A stretch of DNA of 47,405 nt from Pseudolabrys sp. (GTDB lineage: Bacteria > Pseudomonadota > Alphaproteobacteria > Rhizobiales > Xanthobacteraceae), in assembly GCA_026125895.1 (NCBI GenBank), contig JAHCKG010000033.1, positions 1 through 47,405 of the forward strand. Reading direction: 5' to 3'. The first letter of the stretch is position 1, and each line of letters starts with the position of its first letter. Under the pieces are notes generated by a model that searched no databases, was not told the origin of the DNA, and worked only from the letters and a program-made list of their open reading frames with translations. A program made the translations under genes and the position numbers. Below, one piece after another: positions 32,872-40,606 of the stretch.

Positions 32872-33846
32872 ATGAGCGCCGAGCCGCAGACGCGGGTATT
32901 GCCAGCCGATCCGGACGCGGTCCGGACCGCCGCCGCCTGCCTTACCGCCGGCGGGCTGGTGGCCTTCCCGACCGAGACCGTCTACGGCCTGGGCGCCGAC
33001 GCTACCCAAGGCGAAGCCGTCGCCCGGCTCTACGCCGCCAAGGGCCGCCCCGCGTTCAATCCGCTGATTTCCCACATCCCGGACCTCGCTGCCGCCCGCC
33101 GCCTCGCCCGCTTCAATGCCGAGGCCGAAAAGCTCGCGGCCGCCTTTTGGCCGGGGCCGCTGACGCTGGTGCTGCCGAAGCAGCCGGACTGCCCGGTATC
33201 GGACCTCGCCACCGCCGGGCTGGACAGCATCGCCCTCAGAGTTCCGGCGCAGCGCACCGCGCGGGCGCTGCTCGAAGCCTTCGGCAAGCCGGTGGTGGCG
33301 CCGTCAGCCAACCGCTCCGGCCACGTCTCGCCGACCGACGCCAAACACGTCCTCGCCGATCTGCGCGGCCGCATCGACCTCATCCTCGACGACGGCCCCT
33401 GCCCGGTCGGCGTCGAATCCACCATCGTCGCCCTGCTCGGCGAGCCGACCCTGCTGCGGCCCGGCGGCCTGCCGCGCGCCGACATCGAGCGCGTGCTCGG
33501 CCGGCCGCTCGCCAGGCCCGACCGCGCCATCGATGAGGACGCGCCGCGCGCGCCTGGCATGCTCGCCTCGCATTACGCGCCGAAGGCGGCGGTGCGCCTC
33601 AACGCCGACGCGCCGCGCGACGGAGAGGCGCTGCTGGCCTTCGGCCCGCCACCGGCCTTCGCCGGAACGATGCTCAATCTGTCGCCGACCGGCGATCTGG
33701 TCGAAGCCGCGGCCAAGTTGTTCTCGCATCTGCGCCGGCTCGATGCCGCCGGCGTCAGGATAATCGCGGTCATGCCGGTGCCGAACGAAGGCCTCGGCGA
33801 AGCCATCAACGACCGCCTTGCGCGGGCCGCCGCGCCGAAGCCATAA
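32872..33846 (+). CDS. sua5: L-threonylcarbamoyladenylate synthase, Sua5 type
   Basis: Makes threonylcarbamoyl-AMP from threonine, bicarbonate and ATP, the precursor of the t6A base at position 37 of ANN-decoding tRNAs. The 324-residue length and second domain mark it as the Sua5 (long) form. The YrdC domain covers residues about 15-205, with FPTETVYGLGADA, YAAKGRPAFNPL, PGPLTLVLPK and SANRSGHVSPT; the C-terminal Sua5 domain has APGMLASHYAPKA. ATG 32872 opens a good frame; the ribosome-binding site is weak. It is followed 26 bases later by the dehydrogenase gene. Confidence 0.95.
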   Translation: MSAEPQTRVLPADPDAVRTAAACLTAGGLVAFPTETVYGLGADATQGEAVARLYAAKGRPAFNPLISHIPDLAAARRLARFNAEAEKLAAAFWPGPLTLVLPKQPDCPVSDLATAGLDSIALRVPAQRTARALLEAFGKPVVAPSANRSGHVSPTDAKHVLADLRGRIDLILDDGPCPVGVESTIVALLGEPTLLRPGGLPRADIERVLGRPLARPDRAIDEDAPRAPGMLASHYAPKAAVRLNADAPRDGEALLAFGPPPAFAGTMLNLSPTGDLVEAAAKLFSHLRRLDAAGVRIIAVMPVPNEGLGEAINDRLARAAAPKP

Positions 33847-33872
33847 GAAGACTGCATACGAAGGAAGCGTCC

Positions 33873-35297
33873 ATGAACTCGCCGTTGCGCCATTCGCCCG
33901 CGCCCGATGTGCTGTCCCGTTTCGCGGCCATTGTCGGCGACAAATACGCCATCACCGACGCGAACGATCTGGCGCCGCATCTCATCGAAGGGCGCGGCCT
34001 CTATCACGGCCGCACCGCGATGATGCTCCGGCCGGGATCGACCGCGGAGGTCGCGGCGATCCTCAAGCTCGCCAACGAGACGCGCACCGCGATCGTACCG
34101 CAGGGCGGCAACACCGGGCTCGTCGGCGGCCAGATTCCGTTCGACGGCGAACTCATCCTGTCACTGCAACGACTCGACAAAATCCGCGAGGTCGATGCGC
34201 AGTCGAACACCATGACCTGCGAGGCCGGCGTCGTGCTGCAGAAGGCGCAGGAGGCGGCGGCCGCGGTGGACCGCCTGTTTCCGCTGTCGCTCGGCTCGGA
34301 AGGCAGCTGCACCATCGGCGGCAACCTGTCGTCGAACGCCGGCGGCACCGGCGCGCTGGCTTACGGCATCGCCCGCGAACTCATGGTCGGCGTCGAGGTC
34401 GTGCTCGCCGACGGCCGTGTCATGAACCTGCTGCGCAAACTGAAAAAGGACAACACCGGCTACGACCTGCGCCATCTGTTCGTCGGCGCCGAAGGCACGC
34501 TCGGCATCATCACCGCCGCCGTGCTCAAGCTCTTTCCGCGGCCGCGCGCCATCGAGACCGCATGGCTCGGCGTGCCCTCGCCGGAGGCAGCGGTGAAGCT
34601 GCTCAATCTGGCGCAGTCGCAGCTTGCCGGCACGGTGACCGGCTTCGAACTGATGGTCCGCGGCATTGTGGAGTTCGCGCTCAAGCACGGCCACAATGTG
34701 CGCGATCCCTTGAGCTCACCGCATCCGTGGTACGTGCTGATGGAAGTATCGTCGCAGCAGGCCGAAGGCTTGCGCGACAATGTCGAGGAATTCCTCGGCA
34801 ACGCCATCGAGCAGGAACTGGTGAGCGACGCCACACTCGCCGCCAATCTCGATCAGGCGAATTCGTTCTGGCACATGCGCCACACCTTGACCGAAGTGCA
34901 GAAGCCGGAAGGCGGTTCGATCAAGCACGACGTGTCGGTGCCGGTGGCCGCGATCCCCGCCTTCCTCGCCGAAGCGTCCGACGCCGTGGTCAAGCTCATC
35001 CCCGGCTCGCGGCCGGTGCCGTTCGGCCATCTCGGCGACGGCAACATTCACTACAACGTCAGCCAGCCGATCGGCGCCGACAAGGACGCGTTCCTGGCGC
35101 GCTGGAAGGACGTCAACGCCGTGGTGGACAAGATCGTGCTGCAACACCACGGTTCGATTTCGGCCGAGCACGGCATTGGCAAGCTCAAGCGCGACTCGCT
35201 GCCGAAGGTGAAGGATCCGGTGGCGCTTTCGCTGATGCGCGACATCAAGGGCCTGCTCGATCCGAACGGCATTCTCAATCCCGGCAAGGTGCTCTGA
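33873..35297 (+). CDS. FAD-binding D-2-hydroxyacid dehydrogenase (D-2-HGDH/D-LDH type)
   Basis: A 474-residue flavoprotein of the FAD-linked oxidase C family. The N-terminal PCMH-type FAD domain includes VPQGGNTGLVGGQ and SEGSCTIGGNLSSNAGGTGA; the C-terminal substrate domain includes PFGHLGDGNIHYN and the closing HHGSISAEHGIGKLKRD. This pattern matches D-2-hydroxyglutarate dehydrogenase and relatives that oxidise D-2-hydroxy acids. ATG 33873 has AAGGAAG at good spacing. It is 26 bases after sua5 and 3 bases before the GNAT gene, so the three may form an operon. Confidence 0.92.
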   Translation: MNSPLRHSPAPDVLSRFAAIVGDKYAITDANDLAPHLIEGRGLYHGRTAMMLRPGSTAEVAAILKLANETRTAIVPQGGNTGLVGGQIPFDGELILSLQRLDKIREVDAQSNTMTCEAGVVLQKAQEAAAAVDRLFPLSLGSEGSCTIGGNLSSNAGGTGALAYGIARELMVGVEVVLADGRVMNLLRKLKKDNTGYDLRHLFVGAEGTLGIITAAVLKLFPRPRAIETAWLGVPSPEAAVKLLNLAQSQLAGTVTGFELMVRGIVEFALKHGHNVRDPLSSPHPWYVLMEVSSQQAEGLRDNVEEFLGNAIEQELVSDATLAANLDQANSFWHMRHTLTEVQKPEGGSIKHDVSVPVAAIPAFLAEASDAVVKLIPGSRPVPFGHLGDGNIHYNVSQPIGADKDAFLARWKDVNAVVDKIVLQHHGSISAEHGIGKLKRDSLPKVKDPVALSLMRDIKGLLDPNGILNPGKVL

Positions 35298-35300
35298 GCG

Positions 35301-35738
35301 ATGAGTGAACTGATCATCGGCCAGATGACCGAGGCCGACGTCGAACCCGTGGTGGCGCTATGGCTGGCCTGCGGCCTGACGCGCCCCTGGAACGATCCGC
35401 GTTCGGATATCGATTTTGCCCGCAAGGGCGCCAATTCGGTCATCCTCGTCGGTCGCAATGACGGCAGGATCGCGGCGTCCATCATGGTCGGTCACGACGG
35501 CCATCGCGGCTGGTTCTACTATCTCGCCGTCGATCCAACCTGCCAGAAGCGCGGTTACGGCCGCATCATGGTCGGCGCCGGTGAGCAGTGGCTGTCGGCC
35601 CGCGGCATCGTCAAGGCGATGCTGATGGTGCGGCCGGACAATACCGGCGTGAAAACCTTCTACGAGAAGCTCGGCTATTTCGATCAGCCGCGCACCATTC
35701 TGGCGCGCTGGCTCGACGGCCGCGATCCCACGCCCTGA
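35301..35738 (+). CDS. GNAT-family acetyltransferase (YpeA-like)
   Basis: A 145-residue GCN5-related N-acetyltransferase. The acetyl-CoA motif A is present as YLAVDPTCQKRGYGRIMVG (R/QxxGxG/A), followed by the usual VRPDNTGVKTFYEKLGY region. The overall form matches the YpeA group; the target amine is unknown. It begins 3 bases after the dehydrogenase stop, so it is almost certainly translated from the same mRNA. It is convergent with the SRAP gene, with only 3 bases between stops. Confidence 0.93.
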   Translation: MSELIIGQMTEADVEPVVALWLACGLTRPWNDPRSDIDFARKGANSVILVGRNDGRIAASIMVGHDGHRGWFYYLAVDPTCQKRGYGRIMVGAGEQWLSARGIVKAMLMVRPDNTGVKTFYEKLGYFDQPRTILARWLDGRDPTP

Positions 35739-35741
35739 GCG

Positions 35742-36506
35742 TCAGAACAGACGGCCCTGCCCGTCGCTCGCTTTCGGTTTGGCCGCTCGTTTAGGTGCGG
35801 CCGCCTGGCGACGTTGCGGCGGCTGTGGGGCGTCGGCCACGAGTTCGACGCGCTCGACCAGATGCGCGTCGTCATTGGCGACGCGATTGACGTCGGTGGA
35901 CACCGGCCAGACCTCGAGCAAGTCCTCCGGCGCCGGCGCGATCAGCGCCGCTGCCGTCTTCGCATCGACGTGATCGGCATTGAGCCAGAGATCGAAGGCA
36001 TCGGGCGCCACGATCACCGGCATGCGGTCATGCAGCGGCCGCAGCGTGCGATTGGCGTCCGTTGTGACGATCGCCACGGTATCGAGCTCTTCGCCGTTCG
36101 GACCGGTCCAGGTCTCCCACAGGCCCGCAAAGGCCAGCGGTTCGCCCGACTTGGCGTGGATGAAATAAGGCTGCTTGCGCGTGCCGCCCGCCTTCCACTC
36201 GTAGAAGCCATCCGCCGGTACCAGGCATCGCCTCCGCTTCATTGCGGCGCGGAACGCCGGCTTTTCGATGACGTTCTCGCCGCGTGCATTGATGATCAGC
36301 GAAAACGCCTTCGGGTCCTTGACCCAGGAAGGCAGCAGCCCCCAGCGCATCAGCGCGAACTTGCGCTCACCGTTGATCAAACAAACCACCGGGATCGGCT
36401 GCGTCGGCGCCACGTTATAGCGCGGCGGAAAATTGGGCTGCTCGGCGTAACGGAACAGCGCACGCAGCGCTTCGGGCGACGAGGTGAGGGTGTAGCGGCC
36501 GCACAT
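35742..36506 (-). CDS. SRAP/YedK-family abasic-site response protein
   Basis: A 254-residue SOS-response-associated peptidase (HMCES/YedK family), which crosslinks to abasic sites in single-stranded DNA through the N-terminal cysteine. The key residues are all visible: Cys2 (MCGRYTL), N73 (INARGEN), E103 (DGFYEWK) and H159 (LHDRMPV). The C-terminal 30 residues are alanine- and lysine-rich and probably flexible. No LexA box (GTTC-N7-GTTC) was found upstream of the start. The upstream region shares a CtrA-type box with the divergent gene at 36600. Confidence 0.95.
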   Translation of the reverse strand: MCGRYTLTSSPEALRALFRYAEQPNFPPRYNVAPTQPIPVVCLINGERKFALMRWGLLPSWVKDPKAFSLIINARGENVIEKPAFRAAMKRRRCLVPADGFYEWKAGGTRKQPYFIHAKSGEPLAFAGLWETWTGPNGEELDTVAIVTTDANRTLRPLHDRMPVIVAPDAFDLWLNADHVDAKTAAALIAPAPEDLLEVWPVSTDVNRVANDDAHLVERVELVADAPQPPQRRQAAAPKRAAKPKASDGQGRLF

Positions 36507-36531
36507 GGTTTGACCTGTTTCGGCGGCCCGC

Positions 36532-36548
36532 TTAAGCGCGCCTTAACC
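36532..36548. promoter_or_regulatory. CtrA-type binding site
   Basis: TTAA-GCGCGCC-TTAACC fits the CtrA consensus TTAA-N7-TTAA exactly. It lies between the divergent SRAP and 36600 genes, 26 bases before the SRAP start and 52 bases before the ATG at 36600, so it could control either. Confidence 0.55.
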
Positions 36549-36599
36549 TGGATGAATATAACAAATTATGGCGACAGAACATTCAGGATCCAGCGGTCG

Positions 36600-37133
36600 A
36601 TGAGGCATCAGATCGGCGCGATTGGTGTGCCGGACGCAGACCGCAGCGCTGGCGGCCGGGCGGCCGCGGCGGCGCGGCCTGCCGATGCACATATAAATCC
36701 CGCGACCGGTCTTGCAACGGATTACCTCAACCATTTCAACGAGGCGATCATGCTGCTCGACATGGTCGCCGACTGCCCGGAATGCCGCGACGATCTGCGC
36801 GCCTGGCAGCGCCGCAGCTACCGCGAACACTTCCGGCAGTCCGGCCTCAAGGCCAGCGACGTGGCAATCGCCGCTTATGACACGGCCGATCCGGTGGCGC
36901 GCGACATGCTCGACGCCCTCGCGGGAACCATGACCACGGTGATCGAACATGCGCGCACGCGGCTCGACGGCGAAGCCGACGCCAAGCGCGCCGGCATCAT
37001 CGCCGACCGCGCAACCGCCTGGCTGCGCCTGCTGGTCGCACAGGCCGGCGCCGTCATCAACAATCAGCACCTCGCCGCATCCGGCGCGCCGCCGCAGGAT
37101 GCGATCGACCGCGCCATGAAGGTGGCCGGTTGA
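36600..37133 (+). CDS. Conserved alphaproteobacterial hypothetical protein
   Basis: A 177-residue protein of mainly helical sequence. The stretch NPATGLATDYLNHFNEAIML and the later ECRDDLRAWQRRSYREHF look like a conserved hypothetical family I associate with rhizobia. It has two nearby cysteines (CPEC). There is no signal peptide or membrane segment. A CtrA box lies 52 bases upstream. An 11-codon upstream frame (36568-36603) ends in TGA overlapping this ATG (ATGA), so translational coupling is possible. No strong ribosome-binding site is seen; a later start at the MLLDM stretch is an alternative. Function unknown. Confidence 0.72.
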   Translation: MRHQIGAIGVPDADRSAGGRAAAAARPADAHINPATGLATDYLNHFNEAIMLLDMVADCPECRDDLRAWQRRSYREHFRQSGLKASDVAIAAYDTADPVARDMLDALAGTMTTVIEHARTRLDGEADAKRAGIIADRATAWLRLLVAQAGAVINNQHLAASGAPPQDAIDRAMKVAG

Positions 37134-37190
37134 CCCCGCCGGCCGGACGACCGCGTGCGTGTCCCGACAACGCCGTGTAGCATCGGCCTC

Positions 37191-37634
37191 ATGAACGACG
37201 CCCGCGCCTATCCCTCACACCCTTATCTCGCCGTGTCCGCCGCCATCATCCGCGACGGCAAGGTGCTGGCAGTCCGCCGCGCCCGCAAGCCGGCGCTCGC
37301 TCATTACACTTTGCCCGGTGGTGGTGTGGAAACCGGCGAAACCTTGCACGAGGCGGTGTGCCGCGAGGTCATGGAGGAGACCGGGCTCGAGATCGAGCCC
37401 ATCGCGCTCGCCGGTCATCGCGAAGCGATCGTCCCTGACGCTCAAGGCGCGGTCAAACTTCACTTCGTCATCTTGTGCTTCGCCAGCCGCCTGACCGGCG
37501 GCGAGCTCAGCCTCAACGACGAACTCGACGATGCGCGCTGGCTGGTGCCGGCCGAGCTGGCCACCCTGAAGACGACCGAAGGTCTCGCCGAGATCGTCGA
37601 AGCGGCGATCGACCTCGTCGAACCAAGGCGTTAG
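37191..37634 (+). CDS. Nudix hydrolase
   Basis: A 147-residue pyrophosphohydrolase. The Nudix box is complete: GGGVETGETLHEAVCREV, then MEETGLE, matching Gx5Ex7REUxEExGU with the catalytic glutamates. The sequence is closest to small ADP-ribose or NADH-type pyrophosphatases, but the substrate is not readable. ATG 37191 starts the domain; a GTG at 37155 adds 12 unlike residues. The ribosome-binding site is weak for both. The gene is 57 bases after the hypothetical gene. Confidence 0.93.
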   Translation: MNDARAYPSHPYLAVSAAIIRDGKVLAVRRARKPALAHYTLPGGGVETGETLHEAVCREVMEETGLEIEPIALAGHREAIVPDAQGAVKLHFVILCFASRLTGGELSLNDELDDARWLVPAELATLKTTEGLAEIVEAAIDLVEPRR

Positions 37635-37696
37635 CCGCCTTGCGCAGGACCGCGGCCCAGCGCATATCTCCGCCAAGATCAAACAAGGGCCCGCCC

Positions 37697-38098
37697 GTGA
37701 GCCGACTGACCGCGACCGCCTTGCTCCTGCTCAGCCTCGCCATGGCCGGGCTACCGGCGCGCGCGCAGACCGCAGCGCCAGGCCAGGACACGCCGGCCGC
37801 GCCCTACGATGCCGATCTGCAGCGCCTCGCCGAAATCCTCGGTTCGCTGCAATATCTGCGGACGGTATGCGGGGCCAACGAAGGCCAGAAATGGCGCAAC
37901 GAGATGCAGGCGCTGATCGACGCCGAGGCGCCGGGCGGCGAACGGCGGCGCCAAATCGTCGCCCGCTTCAATCGCGGTTACCGCGGTTTTGAGCAGACCT
38001 ACCGCACCTGCACACCGGCTGCCGATCTGGCCATCCGGCGCTATCTGGAAGAAGGCGCCAAGATCGCCCGCGATATCACGGCCCGCTACGCCAACTGA
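37697..38098 (+). CDS. TIGR02301-family exported protein
   Basis: A 133-residue protein with a signal peptide (LTATALLLLSLAMAGLPARA, then QT) and a small helical domain with two cysteines (TVCGANEG and TYRTCTPA) likely to form a disulfide in the periplasm. I recognise the rhizobial TIGR02301 family; its function is unknown. The start is GTG 37697, with AAGGG upstream at fair spacing. It follows the Nudix gene by 62 bases. Confidence 0.85.
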   Translation: MSRLTATALLLLSLAMAGLPARAQTAAPGQDTPAAPYDADLQRLAEILGSLQYLRTVCGANEGQKWRNEMQALIDAEAPGGERRRQIVARFNRGYRGFEQTYRTCTPAADLAIRRYLEEGAKIARDITARYAN

Positions 38099-38260
38099 TC
38101 CCGGCTCGGCCTCGCACGGCCCGGACCCGCCGGTTCCGATTTAGTCACAGGCATTAACCTTTCCTTTAGGTGTGGGCTATTGCCGCAAGGCCCCCGTGGT
38201 AGGCTCAGCCTGGAATTTGGACTGACGTCCCGGAGCCGGGGGTCAGAGGGACGGGTTATA

Positions 38261-38527
38261 ATGGACACTGCCGAGCGATCCACGCACAGCCGCGAGCCGG
38301 TGCCGGACCACGAGCAAAAGCGCGTGGCGCTGAGCTACCTGAACGAAGCCTGGGCGGAAGCGCGCCTCGATGGCGTCGACGGCGATTGCCTGGCTCAGGC
38401 CTGCCTGTTCACGGCGCTGGCTGAGTTCGTCTCCACCTATGGCGAGGAAGCCGCCGCGACCTTCACCGAAGGGCTTGCCGGCCGCATCCGCAACGGCGAA
38501 TTCTCGATCGACCAATTGCGTCAATAA
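38261..38527 (+). CDS. Conserved small hypothetical protein (88 residues)
   Basis: An acidic, helical 88-residue protein (SYLNEAWAEARLDGVDGDCL, then a repeat of alanine-rich helix and EEAAATFTEGLAGRIRNGEF). No signal peptide or membrane helix. It may be a rhizobial orphan family. ATG 38261 has ACGGG upstream. A near-match to a CtrA box (TTAA-N7-TTTA, one mismatch) lies at 38154-38168. It is convergent with a two-receiver response regulator, with which it may share a process, but there is no evidence. Function unknown. Confidence 0.7.
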   Translation: MDTAERSTHSREPVPDHEQKRVALSYLNEAWAEARLDGVDGDCLAQACLFTALAEFVSTYGEEAAATFTEGLAGRIRNGEFSIDQLRQ

Positions 38528-38566
38528 GCGTCGTCGCCTCACCGCTCCGGCACACCGCACGCAATT

Positions 38567-39307
38567 TCAGTTCGGCGTGAAGCCGTAATAACGGTCGAGC
38601 ACGCGATCGATGTCGGCCGGATAAAACGGTTTCTTCAGGAACCCGAAAGCGCCCGCCGCCATCGCCCGCTCGACCACGGGCTCATCGACCGTGGTCGTCA
38701 TCATCACGACGGCGACATCCGGCGTTTCCCGCTTGATCTCGCACAAGGTCGCCAGGCCATCGAGGCCAGGCATGTTGTGATCGAGAAAGACCATTCCGAA
38801 ATTGTCCCGGCGCAGACGTTCGAGCGCGGCAAGTCCCTCGCCGGCCTCGTGCGTATCAAGCAAGAAGCGGCTCGCCGACAGAATCTTGCGCACGATGCTG
38901 CGCATCGTGCTGGAGTCATCGACGATCAGAACGCGGGTCGGCAGCCTGGTGCGCAGACAGCGTTCCACGATCTGCCGGGCCTCATCGACATTCGCCGGCA
39001 TTTTCAGCACCGACATGACGCCGGACGGCCGCGGACAATCGCGCGACGCGCAGACAAACACATGAGGAACCGGCTTCAGCGCCTTGATGGACGCGAGCGC
39101 CGCCGTCGTCTCCGGTTCCGGCAGCGTGCCGTCGAGGATGACGATGTCGATGCCGCCGCTGCCGAGCGTAGCGATGCGCGATGCGCCATCGCAAATCGAA
39201 AAATCGACGGGAATGCTCGACATGGTCGCGGCCTCGCGCCAGAGCTCGCGCTCCGAGCCCGTCATTCCGATGACCATCATCGTGAGCGACACGAGATCGT
39301 GGCTCAT
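38567..39307 (-). CDS. Response regulator with pseudo-receiver and receiver domains
   Basis: A 246-residue protein made of two CheY-like domains. The second (about 122-240) has the full set: VDDSS at the acidic pair, D176 as phospho-acceptor (FLDHNMPG), TTT and K226 (FLKKPF). The first (about 5-118) has a receiver-like fold but lacks the acidic pair and the lysine motif, so it looks like a pseudo-receiver. No output domain exists, as in CheY-type or adaptor regulators. The start is ATG 39307. A hairpin (39335-39360) lies in its leader. A partner kinase is not in the window. Confidence 0.88.
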   Translation of the reverse strand: MSHDLVSLTMMVIGMTGSERELWREAATMSSIPVDFSICDGASRIATLGSGGIDIVILDGTLPEPETTAALASIKALKPVPHVFVCASRDCPRPSGVMSVLKMPANVDEARQIVERCLRTRLPTRVLIVDDSSTMRSIVRKILSASRFLLDTHEAGEGLAALERLRRDNFGMVFLDHNMPGLDGLATLCEIKRETPDVAVVMMTTTVDEPVVERAMAAGAFGFLKKPFYPADIDRVLDRYYGFTPN

Positions 39308-39653
39308 GGGTGCCCCCGCGCCCCAATGTGCGAACACACCAACGCCCCGCCGCTGGTGTGAAACTACCGTTAATCAGGCCCGCCCCAGGTTGGCAATATG
39401 ACTTCGACATCGCCCGATGAAAAAAATTTTCAAATAACAGCGCCGTCGTCGATGAATAAGTTGGCCCGCGGCGGGTTCGTTTGATCCAGCTTTTTCCGCC
39501 TATATTTTCGAGATCCAGATGCCGGCGACCACGCCGCTGTCGCGGGAACTTCTCGTCATAAGGCCGGGGTTGAGGAAACCGCCCCAACGCTTATGTTCGC
39601 CTTCCGAGTTCCACCGGTTCCAGCCGGTACGTCATTCATCGAGGACGCGACAT
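39308..39653. other. 346-base gene-free region with leader hairpin
   Basis: CACACCA at 39335-39341 and TGGTGTG at 39354-39360 form a 7-base hairpin in the 5' leader of the response regulator (minus strand). The rest includes an AT-rich patch near 39420-39440. Promoters for the response regulator and the divergent ygfZ gene are expected here. A frame from 39519 runs into ygfZ but adds no family-like sequence. Confidence 0.45.
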
Positions 39654-40544
39654 ATGCAGACAGCGCTGCTTCCCGACCGGGGCGTCATCAGGGTGACGGG
39701 CGAGGATGCCCGGCGCTTCCTCAACGGCGTCGTCACCAACGACATCGAGAAACTAACGCCCGGCAATGCACGCTATGCCGCGCTGCTGACCCCGCAGGGT
39801 AAGATCATCGTCGATTTTCTGGTGGCCGAGGCCGGTTCCGAGGACGGCGGGGGCTTCTTCATCGACGCGCCCAAAGCGCTGACCCCGACCCTGGTCCAGA
39901 AGCTCGGCTTCTACAAGCTGCGCGCCAAGGTCACGATCGAGGACCTGTCGGACCGGCTCGCCGTGATGGCGCTGTGGGACGGCGCCAGCGACACCGAATA
40001 CGGCCTGTGCTTTGCCGACCCCCGCCTGCCCGATCTCGGCATTCGCGCCATCGTGCCGCCGCAGGTCGCCGAAGAAGCGGCGGCCGACTTGGGCGCCACC
40101 TTGAGCGAGGCCGAAGCCTATGAGGGGCATCGCATTGCGCTCGGCGTGCCGCGCGGCGGCGAGGATTTCGTCTATGCCGACACCTTTCCGCACGAAGCGG
40201 ACATGGATCAACTTCACGGCGTCGACTTTCACAAGGGCTGTTACATCGGCCAGGAAGTGGTCTCGCGCGTCGAACATCGCGCGACCGCGCGCAGCCGCAT
40301 CGTTCCCGTGACGTTCGAGGGCGCGGCGCCGATGCAGGGACTCGACATCACCGCCGGCGACAAGCAGATCGGCATGATGGGCTCCGCCGCCAAGGGCCGC
40401 GGCCTCGCTCTGCTCCGGCTCGACCGCGTCGCCGACGCAATCGCCGCCGGCACCTCGATCGAGTCCGGCGGCGTCGTTCTGCGCGTGACGAAGCCAAGCT
40501 GGGCCGGCTTCGCCTTCCCCGGTGAGAATAAGGCCGCCGAATAG
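39654..40544 (+). CDS. ygfZ: Folate-binding protein YgfZ
   Basis: A 296-residue tetrahydrofolate-binding protein of the GcvT/YgfZ superfamily that helps make and repair iron-sulfur clusters such as that of MiaB. The signature KGCYIGQE holds its conserved cysteine at C196. N-terminal RFLNGVVTNDI and the ALLTPQGKIIVDFL stretch are typical. ATG 39654 has GAGGA 8 bases upstream. It stands 62 bases before a LysR gene on the same strand. Confidence 0.95.
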   Translation: MQTALLPDRGVIRVTGEDARRFLNGVVTNDIEKLTPGNARYAALLTPQGKIIVDFLVAEAGSEDGGGFFIDAPKALTPTLVQKLGFYKLRAKVTIEDLSDRLAVMALWDGASDTEYGLCFADPRLPDLGIRAIVPPQVAEEAAADLGATLSEAEAYEGHRIALGVPRGGEDFVYADTFPHEADMDQLHGVDFHKGCYIGQEVVSRVEHRATARSRIVPVTFEGAAPMQGLDITAGDKQIGMMGSAAKGRGLALLRLDRVADAIAAGTSIESGGVVLRVTKPSWAGFAFPGENKAAE

Positions 40545-40567
40545 AAGGCTCGCCACCCGTACGCTCG

Positions 40568-40602
40568 CTCGATATTATCGAGGCCAATCGTACGGATATC
40601 CG
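40568..40602. promoter_or_regulatory. Two palindromes before the LysR gene
   Basis: CTCGATATTATCGAG (40568-40582), a 15-base perfect palindrome containing the LysR-type T-N11-A motif, and CGGATATCCG (40593-40602), a 10-base palindrome that ends 4 bases before the ATG at 40607. They look like a binding site and a promoter-proximal site for LysR autoregulation. Confidence 0.55.
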
Positions 40603-40606
40603 AACA

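Noticed and set aside
36507-36620. A LexA box for the SRAP gene
   Set aside because: I looked for GTTC-N7-GTTC or GAAC-N7-GAAC on both strands before the start and saw none. SOS control may still exist.
38154-38168. A third CtrA-type box
   Set aside because: TTAA-N7-TTTA has one mismatch in the second half, and such matches are not rare enough in this sequence to call.
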